DNA from: Siphonodentalium dalli
Lineage: Eukaryota; Mollusca; Scaphopoda; Gadilida; Siphonodentaliidae
DNA: 64,000 nt
Assembly (NCBI GenBank): GCA_032622095.1
Contig: CP136065.1
Span: 246,697,474-246,761,473, forward strand
Direction of reading: 5' to 3'
This document shows, in pieces, positions 11,130-21,312 of this stretch. Position 1 is the first letter of the stretch. Every line of letters begins with the position of its first letter. The position numbers and the translations under genes were made by a program. Under the pieces are notes generated by a model. That model was given only the letters and a program-made list of their open reading frames with translations. It was not told the DNA's origin and made no database searches.

Positions 11130-13320
11130 GTCACCGAATTCTACACCATCACCATATCCTTACTTCATTTAACCTCAGACACCCTGAACCTCACTCAAGT
11201 CACTGAATTCCACATTATCACCATATCCTTACTTCATTTAACCTCAGACACCCTGAACCTCACTCAAGTCACAGAATTCCACACCATCACCATATCCTTA
11301 CTTCATTTAACCTCAGACACCCTGAACCTCACTCAAGTCACCGAATTCCACATTATCACCATATCCTTACTTCATTTAACCTCAGACACCCTGAACCTCA
11401 CTCAAGTCACCGAATTCCACATTATCACCATATCCTTACTTCATTTAACCTCAGACACCCTGAACCTCACTCAAGTCACCGAATTCCACATTATCACCAT
11501 ATCCTTACTTCATTTAACCTCAGACACCCTGAACCTCACTCAATTCACCGAATTCCACATTATCACCATATCCTTACTTCATTTAACCTCAGACACCCTG
11601 AACCTCACTCAAGTCACCGAATTCCACATTATCACCATATCCTTACTTCATTTAACCTCAGACACCCTGAACCTCACTCAAGTCACCGAATTCCACATTA
11701 TCACCATATCCTTACTTCATTTAACCTCAGACACCCAGAACCTCACTCAAGTCACCGAATTCCACATTATCACCATATCCTTACTTCATTTAACCTCAGA
11801 CACCCTGAACCTCACTCAAGTCACCGAATTCCACATTATCACCATATCCTTACTTCATTTAACCTCAGACACCCTGAACCTCACTCAAGTCACCGAATTC
11901 CACATTATCACCATATCCTTACTTCATTTAACCTCAGACACCCTGAACCTCACTCAAGTCACCGAATTCCACACCATCACCATATCCTTACTTCATTTAA
12001 CCTCAGATGCCCTGAACCTCCAGTCACTGAATTCCACACCATCACCATATCCTTACTTCATTTAACCTCAGATGCCCTGAACCTCCAGTCACTGAATTCC
12101 ACACCATCACCATATCCTTACTTCATTTAACCTCAGATGCCCTGAACCTCCAGTCACTGAATTCCACACCATCACCATATCCTTACTTCATTTAACCTCA
12201 GATGCCCTGAACCTCCAGTCACTGAATTCCACATTATCACCATATCCTTACTTCATTTAACCTCAGATGCCCTGAACCTCCAGTCCCTGAATTCCACACC
12301 ATCACCATATCCTTACTTCATTTAACCTCAGATGCCCTGAACCTCCAGTCACTGAATTCCACATTATCACCATATCCTTACTTCATTTAACCTCAGACAC
12401 CCTGAACCTCACTCAAGTCACCGAATTCCACATTATCACCATATCCTTACTTCATTTAACCTCAGATGCCCTGAACCTCACTCAAGTCACCGAATTCCAC
12501 ATTATCACCATATCCTTACTTCATTTAACCTCAGACACCCTGAACCTCACTCAAGTCACCGAATTCCACATTATCACCATATCCTTACTTCATTTAACCT
12601 CAGACACCCTGAACCTCACTCAAGTCACCGAATTCCACACCATCACCATATCCTTACTTCATTTAACCTCAGATGCCCTGAACCTCCAGTCACTGAATTC
12701 CACACCATCACCATATCCTTACTTCATTTAACCTCAGATGCCCTGAACCTCCAGTCACTGAATTCCACACCATCACCATATCCTTACTTCATTTAACCTC
12801 AGATGCCCTGAACCTCCAGTCACTGAATTCCACACCATCACCATATCCTTACTTCATTTAACCTCAGATGCCCTGAACCTCCAGTCACTGAATTCCACAT
12901 TATCACCATATCCTTACTTCATTTAACCTCAGATGCCCTGAACCTCCAGTCACTGAATTCCACACCATCACCATATCCTTACTTCATTTAACCTCAGATG
13001 CCCTGAACCTCCAGTCACTGAATTCCACATTATCACCATATCCTTACTTCATTTAACCTCAGATGCCCTGAACCTCCAGTCACTGAATTCCACACCATCA
13101 CCATATCCTTACTTCATTTAACCTCAGATGCCCTGAACCTCCAGTCACTGAATTCCACATTATCACCATATCCTTACTTCATTTAACCTCAGACACCCTG
13201 AACCTCACTCAAGTCACCGAATTCCACATTATCACCATATCCTTACTTCATTTAACCTCAGATGCCCTGAACCTCACTCAAGTCACCGAATTCCACATTA
13301 TCACCATATCCTTACTTCCC
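11130..13320 (+). repeat. 69/65-bp minisatellite, ~32 units in alternating blocks
   Basis: The unit core is CACCATATCCTTACTTCATT. Type A (69 bp) has CAGACACCCTGAACCTCACT followed by CAAGTCACC; type B (65 bp) has CAGATGCCCTGAACCTCCAG followed by TCACTG, a 4-bp shortening. Blocks run A (11145-11995), B (to ~12370), A (to ~12655), B (to ~13180), A (to 13320). No long open frame persists because neither length fits a codon frame. Confidence 0.95.
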
Positions 13321-13619
13321 TTATGACATATCTGTTAACATTGTAAAATGTAATGCAGTTGACACCCAACACAACTTGAAATTGCCATAATATTATCTAT
13401 GAATATTACAAATAATAAATACCCTTGAAACCGAATCCAATATAATTTGATTTAATTGCCTCATGAAATGTTCCAATATAGAGCTGCATAGAGGAATTGA
13501 TTTTATTCATAATTAGTAGCACTTTGTATCATGTTAAACATGAAATGCATTGATTTATATAATACTTGATAGTACTTCCTTATTTCACCCTCCCCCATGT
13601 AACAAAGTTATGGGTGGGT
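13321..13619 (+). repeat. 3' flank of minisatellite, duplicated at 14101
   Basis: The TTATGACATATCTGTTAACA start and following ~240 bases recur at 14101-14340; a more diverged third copy is near 10340. Confidence 0.85.
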
Positions 13620-14340
13620 ATTTCCAACTAATGTTGATTTAGACATGAAATTTCCAACTGTTGACAAATATTAAACTTGTTTCTTTCAAATGGCACTTTT
13701 AATATTAAAAGTGTTATTTTAAACCCTAGAATCTAAATCAAAAGTAAAATAAGTTTTGCTATAATCAACCTGGAGCCCTAAATACATCTTAACCTCAAGA
13801 AATAAAATTCCACACCATCACTGTATCCTCAGACGCCCTGAACCTCAAGTCACCGAATTCTACACCATCACCATATCCTTTCTTCATTTAACCTCAGACA
13901 CCCTGAACCTCACTCAAGTCATCGAATTCCACACCATCACCATATCCTTACTTCATTTAACCTCAGAGTCCCTGAACCTCACTCAAGTCACCGAATTCCA
14001 CACCATCACCATATCCTTACTTCATTTAACCTCAGGCTCAGACACCCTGAACCTCACTCAAGTCACCGAATTCCACATTATCACCATATCCTTACTTCCC
14101 TTATGACATATCTGTTAACATTGTAAAATTTAATGCAGTTGACACCCAACACACCTTGAAATTGCCATAATATTATCTATGAATATTACAAATAATAAAT
14201 ACCCTTGAAACCGAATCCAAAATATTTGATTTAATTGCATCATGAAATATTCCAATATAGAGGAATTGATTTTATTCATAATTAGCAGCAGGTGAATGTC
14301 CTGAACTTTGTATCATGTTAAACATGAAATGCATTTCTTT
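13620..14340 (+). repeat. Truncated second copy of the whole minisatellite locus
   Basis: Contains the 5' flank (13620-13890), only about four minisatellite units (13860-14100), then the 3' flank (14101-14340). It is a direct duplicate of 10901-13560 with a contracted array. Confidence 0.85.
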
Positions 14341-14409
14341 ATATAGTACTTGATAGTACTTCCTTATAAATTATAACCCCCACTGTAACAAAGTTATGGG
14401 GGGTATAAT

Positions 14410-14664
14410 CAAGCCTTGAAATAGGGTGTCTGTCATTTGCAGAATGAGGTCCCCAGAGGGTGAATTTAGTGATGCTACCCCGCATAGCGGGGTAGCATCA
14501 CCAAATTCACCCTCTGGGGACCTCATTCTGCTTACACCTCAGCAGAATGAGGTTCACAGAGGGTGAATATGGTGATGCTAGCCTGCTATGCGGGGGTAGC
14601 ATCACTAAATTCACCCTCTGGGGACCTCATTCTGCAAATGACAGACACCCTATTTCAAGGCTTG
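14410..14664. mobile_element. FB foldback element, intact 255-bp copy
   Basis: Near-perfect palindrome. Ends are CAAGCCTTGAAATAG and the complement, flanked by the exact 8-bp duplication GGTATAAT (14402-14409 and 14665-14672). Arms contain GAGGTCCCCAGAGGGTGAAT and a GCTACCCCGCATAGCGGGGT mini-hairpin. The 8-bp duplication suggests hAT mobilisation. Confidence 0.9.
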
Positions 14665-15441
14665 GGTATAATAGGAATCAGCTTGTCCATCCCTCCATCT
14701 GTCTGTCCTCCGTCTGTGGACTCAACGTTGTCCGAGCTTGTATTCCTACATTTTTCAGTAAATTTAAAAAAACTTTTTTAAAACAGATATTTAGAACCTG
14801 TGCACCTGCGATTATGAGGTTCTTATGGCATCCCCAAATTATCATTGACATTTCTGATATAAACACCTAAAAAAAAGTAAGTTCCCTCCCATATAATACC
14901 CTCTATCTTCTATGTCATTCATCTGATCATATTGAAATTTTGAATGAATCAAGAACATGATACATTTTGGGAGCGAACATCTCAATGGTTTTCTAACCTT
15001 CTGTATGTCGCTTGATTGAAATATTTACCGTTTGGTGTAAACAATATTTATTCTACCCTCAATTAATACATGTATACATGAAATAAGACATTGAACAATA
15101 TGAGTTAAATTAAATGTCAGGTTAGAAAAAAAGGAGGGTGAAGAGGGTCACCGCTTATTTGAAGTTATCTCCTTGTTAAAGAAAAGTATGCAGAATAGTA
15201 TGTAGAAGGAGCGTATGGCAAGAGGCTGAGTTAAAGAGAGCAGGTTGGGGGGGATGAAAATAACAAGTTACTAACATTAAGTTGAGGCAGAAGAGATGGA
15301 AGGAGTGGGACAGAGGGTGAGTTACTACTGCTGTGTGTTTACAAGTATTCTCAAATATATCTATATATACCGTTTAATAAATATCATCTAGTTTTGATGG
15401 GTTGACCGGGTATTCAGTGTTGGTTGTGTGTCACCAACACT
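14665..15441. other. Non-coding stretch, no gene seen
   Basis: AT-rich with a CCATCTGTCTGTCCTCCGTC tract near 14694 that could be a HelA-type microsatellite remnant. No exon or RNA gene was recognised. Confidence 0.45.
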
Positions 15442-15795
15442 ATAACCCTTTACCCAACAAAACGGCCAAAACCGGCCAAATAAAGCTTCAACAGCCTAAA
15501 ATATCTTCGGTCGGTCTCAATAGAACCATACAAATATGGATATCATTGGAACCGGCTCCTTGACCACATTGTGATAGTTACAGTTATGCCCTGTGCCAAT
15601 GCATTCTCTTATATATGCGAGTCGACCATAGGTCGCCTCGCATATATAAGAGAATGCATTGGCCTAAAAAAAAAATTGTAATTTTTAATGTGTTAAGCCA
15701 ATGCATTCTCTTATATATGCGAGGCGACCTATGGTCGACTCGCATATATAAGAGAATGCATTGGCACAGGGCCGTTCTGTTGGGTAAAGGCTTAA
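15442..15795 (+). mobile_element. PB-A TTAA element
   Basis: Starts at an altered target (ATAA) then CCCTTTACCCAACA and ends at TTAA. Carries the GCCAAAACCGGCCAAATAAA left arm and two near-perfect TGCATTCTCTTATATATGCG hairpins. Confidence 0.85.
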
Positions 15796-16238
15796 TTGCA
15801 TGGGATTGTCTCATTACTTGACCAGTTGTCATACTTTGGGAATGTAGTGGCATGAATGGTGATTGTGAACCATCCCCATAATCTTGATTCACATTCAAAA
15901 GGAAGATCCTAGACTTTTTAACCTAGGCAAATTTCTTGTAAAACACCTGGTTGTAGCTGTATCCCGACCGAAGCAGAAGATGTGTGGTTAAGATGAGGTT
16001 GCATCTTATATATAATTTTACTTATCAAGTGCACAGACATAAACAAACAATACCCCTATGACCAGACACCCTATATCTAAGGTGTTACATACTTTTCTAT
16101 AGAAATATCTTCTTACAATCGGTGCAATTTCTTCTGTACAAAACTATTAACCTATGAGGTTCAACGTCCGGATCTTTACTGAAGAAATGTTTGAGCTTTA
16201 TTGCTCTATTATGAAAATAAACAGATAATATATCTGAT
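15796..16238. other. Non-coding stretch; left member of direct repeats around HelA copy 2
   Basis: About 16065-16215 is similar to 18925-19085 (CTTACAATCGGTGCAATTTC against CTTACAATTGGTGCAATTTT). HelA copy 2 lies between them. Confidence 0.6.
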
Positions 16239-16305
16239 TTTTATGTTTACCCATACCATAGTATGGTAAACATAGTGTCGTTGCCCGGATTGACCACTCG
16301 TCGTT

Positions 16306-16326
16306 AGTCCGTCCGTCCGTCCGTCC

Positions 16327-16376
<50 letters not shown>
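16306..16376 (+). repeat. GTCC/GTCT microsatellite of HelA
   Basis: About five GTCC units run into about thirteen GTCT units, between the 5' hairpin and the tandem core. Confidence 0.95.
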
Positions 16377-16394
16377 AGACACTTTACGCATGGT

Positions 16395-16830
16395 GCGATA
16401 ACTCGAACATTTTATATCTGATCGGAACCAAATTTTGTATATGAATTTGTCAGCACCAAATACAGATCGAGTTCGAATATGGGTTCGATCCGAGTTTTTT
16501 TCACGGAGTTATGGCCCTTTTTCGACTTAGAATTCATGCATGCTACCATAACTCAAAAAAAAATTATCTGATCAGAATCAAATTTGGTATGCAAGTTTCT
16601 CGGACCAAAATACAGATCGAGTTCGAATATGGGTTTGATCCGATATTTTTCAATGGAGTTATGGCCCTTTTTCGACTTAGAATTCATGCATGCTGCCATA
16701 ACTCAAATTTTTTTTTATCTGATCGGAACCAAATTTGGTATGCGAGTTTCTCAACTCAAAATACAGATCGAGTTTGAATATGGGTTATATCCAACGTTTT
16801 ATACCAGAGTTATGGCCCTTTTTCAACTAA
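16395..16830 (+). repeat. 150-bp tandem core of HelA copy 2
   Basis: Three good units with GTTCGAATATGGGTT markers about 150 bp apart, followed by diverged units to about 17450. Confidence 0.88.
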
Positions 16831-18912
16831 GAATTGAACAGATAACCATAGCAGTCTACAATTAATTACCAGTGGTATCAGTTTAGCTCTGAGAGCAGTA
16901 AATCTGTATTATGGGAATTAGAGTTATTTTTTACTCCCATGTTTATGATGACACACTCCTCACCTGTATAGTTTTTGGTATCGATCGGTTGATCGGTTTA
17001 GAAATTATTAACACTTTGCATCCGCACATAGGCATGAGCTATCCGATGCTGTAACCAAATTATTTTTTGTCCGATTGTTTTCATATTTGATATGTAGGTT
17101 TATAATGACACACCCCTCACCTGTATAGTTTTTGGTATCGATCGGTTGATCGGTTTAGAAAATAATTAACCCTGCACACAAATGCTATCTGATCCATCTA
17201 AGTCAAACTGTTTTCTTCTGATATGCCTCATATTTCTTACAAAGGTTTTTCTTAGCACGTTCTTTATCTGTATGCTTTTTGGTATCGTTTAATTAACCCT
17301 TTTCAAACTTATTTTTACTTAGAACTCAAAACATTTTTCATCTGATCTACACCAAATTTGGTACATGTGGTCCTCACCCCGAAATACAGATCAAGTTCAA
17401 ATTTGGGTTTGATCCGATATATTTTAACAGAGTTATGGCCCTTTATAATTCAAGTAATTTACTACCTATTGTATATGCCCTGTGAGAATTTAAGACAAAC
17501 AACTTTACACAGTAATCTGCTTTATTGGGATCAGAAAATGACACTGGATACTCTTTGCTAAACCACTGCTGCTCCCAGAGCTGTCAAATTTAAGTGATTG
17601 ATGATACTTTACTCCAGTTTGTGTGCAATAGTAATTTAACCCAACCTGTTGAAACATGTTCATGGCATTAATACAAATAGTCCATTGTCCATGTGAAGGA
17701 TGTTCTGGAGCATGGCTGTTTAGAGAATTGTTGTTTACAGAGACACTGTTGTCTTATCTTGAGAAAACAATTTATCCACACATTAGTTCCATCATATGAT
17801 GTCTTTGAAAATGATTAACACTCTCCACACATCATATGTTCATTCTCCTATTCTATGTCCAGGTTGATCGTGATCCACTTTTCACTTGCATGTATTTCAG
17901 GATTAAAATTAACCTATTCCATAGACACATAATATCTGATACGCAGATTTTAAATTATCTCTTTCGCCTTAGGCCAGGTTCACTAAGAATTTCTATTAAT
18001 TATAAGCCACCAATTGAATATTCATCATTTGAGGATATATCTTATTTTGAAATTCCCTCTATTGCATTTGGGCTGCAGGATAATAATAATGGTTCTGGTA
18101 TTCTTGAAGCTGACTTTTTGGTAAAATATTTTTCACCCAATCACTTTTATAATCTCATTCAGGTTGATTGTGATACATTCTTCATGCGTATAGATTTTGG
18201 TATTGATTGAATGGTTTTGAGAATATTAACCCAATATTTAATAATATTTCTGCTGTTACAGACATTGTATCTTTCCAATGATCAGCTTAGAATAAAATTA
18301 ACCATAGGTACATGTATACTGTACGCGATCCAATGTTATGACTCTAATATTTTCAATTTGACCCTTCTCATATCTCTCCTTTAGTTATCTGATAATTCTG
18401 TATTAAAATATTTTATATCCAACCATTATCAATCATATTTAATATCAAAGTCTATACACCCCTCACTTATATAGATGTTCAGGTGCTTGTTGGTCTCTAA
18501 TCTCAATCATCCCATAACTTTTACTATGCAGCTAACACAACAACATAATCTGTTATGACTCAGGTTCCATTGTAAGAAGTAAATAAATAGAGTTATTATG
18601 ATGTTAATATTGTAACAATTATATCTTTAACAGCTATGGTGCATCTGTCTGACTGTGTTTGGGTATAATTATCTTTATCAATCTATCACACATACATGTA
18701 TCTCTGTTGGAGTGACCGAATAGGTTGAAATCGAATGTCATATCCATCTTCCTATTGTGTTTAAATGAGCGAGTTGCTCAATATGTCGGATTCCACTATG
18801 AAACTAATAAATAATAGTACGCTGTGAATTGTTGAAATTCTTGCACTCATAAAAAGATCGCTATCGCCAAGGTATGGGTTAAACATCTGCCGATCGTGAT
18901 CGGCCTCTCGTT

Positions 18913-19337
18913 CTTATAACCTGAGACCAGACGCCCCATGCCTAAAGCCTAACATTCTTTCTACAGAAATAACCTCTTACAATTGGTGCAATTTTTTCTG
19001 CACAACACTATTAATAACATCTAAAAATACAAAGTCCGCATTCTTACTAAAGAATCATTTTTGTTTTGTTGCCCTACTCTCGTTTCAAATTATGAATGAA
19101 TACGACTCCACAAATACACATCTGTGACAACTACCTCCTTATAAAACCTCAGTATTGAAATCTGATGGGAGGTGTTTGATGTTAAAGGTTTATACACTAT
19201 GTGAATTTACTCCTGCAGAGCAGACACAGCTTGACATCAAACTCCACATAGAGAACATCTTGTATTTCTGTATTTTGTGTCATAGGAATCTTATGGATAG
19301 AAATGCCTATATCTTCATCAAGATAATGGTTATCTCT
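18913..19337. other. Non-coding stretch; right member of direct repeats around HelA copy 2
   Basis: 18925-19085 is a diverged copy of 16065-16215. Nothing else was recognised. Confidence 0.55.
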
Positions 19338-19718
19338 TTAACCCTTCCATGACTGGAGCTTCCTGTGCCAATGCTTTCTCTTATATATGCCAGTATCCCG
19401 TAGGGAGCCTTGCATTTACAAGAGAATACATTGGCCTAACATTATTTACCTTGACCTTGTAAGCCAGTGCATTTTCTTATTTTTGGGAGACTCGCATTTA
19501 TATAAGAGAATGTACTGGCACAGGATCTTTATTAGTGTAAACATATTTTATTCCAATCATAATAACATATATACATTTGACAAAGTGTTGACAATAAAAC
19601 AGAATAGGATAAATGATTGTTGGATTGGAAAAGGGATTAAACAACAAGCCCAAGGGCTTTTGTTAAGTTTGCTCCCTTTATTGCTGCACCAGCACAGCTC
19701 CCATCATGAAAGGGTTAA
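19338..19718. mobile_element. PB-B TTAA element with inner insertion
   Basis: TTAA at both ends (19338-19341, 19715-19718). Left end CCCTTCCATGACTGGAGCTT, right end GCTGCACCAGCACAGCTCCC. An extra ~150-bp AT-rich segment splits the CTTTA/TTGCTGCACC junction. Confidence 0.8.
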
Positions 19719-19725
19719 GATTATG

Positions 19726-20128
19726 TTAACCCTTTACCCAACAAACCGGCCAAAACCGGCCAAATAAAGCTTCAACAGCCTAAAATATCTTCGGTCTGTC
19801 TCAATAACACCATACAAATATGGATATCATTGGAACCGGCTCCTTGACCACATTGTGATGGTTACAGTTATGCCCTGTGCCAATGCATTCTCTTATATAT
19901 GCGAGTCAACCATAGGTCGCCTCGCATATATAAGAGAATGCATTGGCCTAAAAACAGATATTTTTTTTTAACACTTTTTACCATTTTTTCTTACATTCTT
20001 TAACAATTTTATAAATTTTAATGTGTTAAGCCAATGCATTCTCTTATATATGCGAGGCGACCTATGGTCGACTCGCATATATAAGAGAATGCATTGGCAC
20101 AGGGCCCTTCTGTTGGGTAAAGGGTTAA
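19726..20128 (+). mobile_element. PB-A TTAA element, complete
   Basis: TTAA at 19726-19729 and 20125-20128; ends CCCTTTACCCAACA and TGTTGGGTAAAGGG. Two perfect-arm hairpins are joined by a T-rich spacer. Confidence 0.92.
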
Positions 20129-20329
20129 CCCATGCAATATTTAGTGAATGTTCAGATGTGTTCACCTTTCAGATCTATAACTCATCTAATGTTAGTAGAT
20201 CTCAAATTTCATTGGTCGATCTAATAGATGAACATGATAAACTCAATTCTAGGAATGTTCAGATGATGAGTTCTCTATTCATTTCTGAAACTCATTTTCA
20301 TTGGCTGAGATGTTCAGAAAAGCAGACAG
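20129..20329. other. Short non-coding stretch, nothing recognised
   Basis: Ordinary AT-rich sequence between a PB-A and an FB element. Confidence 0.4.
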
Positions 20330-20555
20330 CAAGCCTGGACATAGTGCAGAATGAGGTCCCCAGAGGGTGAATTTAGTGATACAATCCTGCACAGTGGGCT
20401 AGCATTACCAAATTCACCCTCTGGGAACCTCATTCTGCTTATGCCTCAACTGCTATAGGAGACCTGATTGAAGTTCCCCAGTTGAAGTTGGTGATGTTCA
20501 CTCATTAGTCACCTCAATTATTCATTTTATTTTGTGAAAATTTGGGGATATAGAA
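20330..20555. mobile_element. FB foldback element, partial
   Basis: CAAGCCTGGACATAGTGCAG start, two GAGGTCCCCAGAGGGTGAAT-type arms and the inner GAAGTTCCCCAGTTGAAGTT segment; the right half is missing. Confidence 0.75.
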
Positions 20556-20595
20556 ACTTAACAGAAGGGAAAAAGTAACTAAAACAATGTTCATT

Positions 20596-20680
20596 TAACA
20601 TCCTCGCATATATAAGAGAATACACTGGCACAGGATCTGTAATGCTCCACCAGTGCGGCTCCCATCATGAAAGGGTTGAC
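20596..20680. mobile_element. PB-B right-end fragment
   Basis: Begins inside a hairpin arm (TCGCATATATAAGAGAATAC) and ends at GCTCCCATCATGAAAGGGTT. Confidence 0.7.
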
Positions 20681-20765
20681 AGATGTGTAATAACATTTTT
20701 TAAACTATATTTCAGGAGTTACTTGAATTTCCTAGTGGAAGAGTTAGTTGAGCCACACAAGTACG

Positions 20766-21312
20766 TATCACTACTATTATTATGGACCGTATCACTACTA
20801 TTATTATGGGCCATATCACTACTATTATTATGGGCCGTATCACAACTATTATTATGGGCCGTATCACTACTATTATTATGGGCCGTATCACTACTATTAT
20901 TATGGGCCATATCACTACTATTATTATGGACCATATCACTACTATTATTATGGGCCATATCACTACTATTATTATGGGCCATATCACAACTATTATTATG
21001 GACCGTATCACTACTATTATTATGGACCATATCACTACTATTATTATGGACCGTATCACTATTATTATTATGGGCCTTATCACTACTATTATTATGGACC
21101 ATATCACTACTATTATTATGGACCGTACCACTACTATTATTATGGACCGTATCACTATTATTATTATGGGCCTTATCACTACTATTATTATTATGGGCCT
21201 TATCACAACTATTATTATGGGCCGTATCACAACTATTATTATGGGCCGTATCACTACTATTATTATGGGCCTTATCACTACTATTATTATGGGCCATATC
21301 AATACTATTATT
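20766..21312 (+). repeat. 24-bp minisatellite, left block (~23 units)
   Basis: Unit ATCACTACTATTATTATGGG + CCAT, with GGCCGT, GGACCGT-type and GGCCTT variants. One unit near 21180 is 27 bp by an extra ATT. Several frames are open throughout because the 24-mer has no stop in them. Confidence 0.95.

Larger units (their letters stand above)
16239..18912 (+). mobile_element. HelA copy 2, Helentron/'pearl'-like element, complete
   Basis: 5' end: ATGTTTACCCATACC with a hairpin (ATGTTTACC/GGTAAACAT), then GTGTCGTTGCCCGGATTGAC, a GTCC/GTCT microsatellite, 150-bp tandem units, and about 1.4 kb of decayed AT-rich units. 3' end: GGTATGGGTTAAACAT (inverted match of the 5' start with one extra A), the GCCGATC/GATCGGC hairpin and CTCTCGTT. 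The frame at 17836-18210 (124 aa) falls in the decayed region and is not recognised as a gene. Confidence 0.78.

Noticed and set aside
17836-18210. 124-aa frame, partly non-repetitive
   Set aside because: Lies in the decayed part of HelA copy 2; no known domain and no splice or start support.
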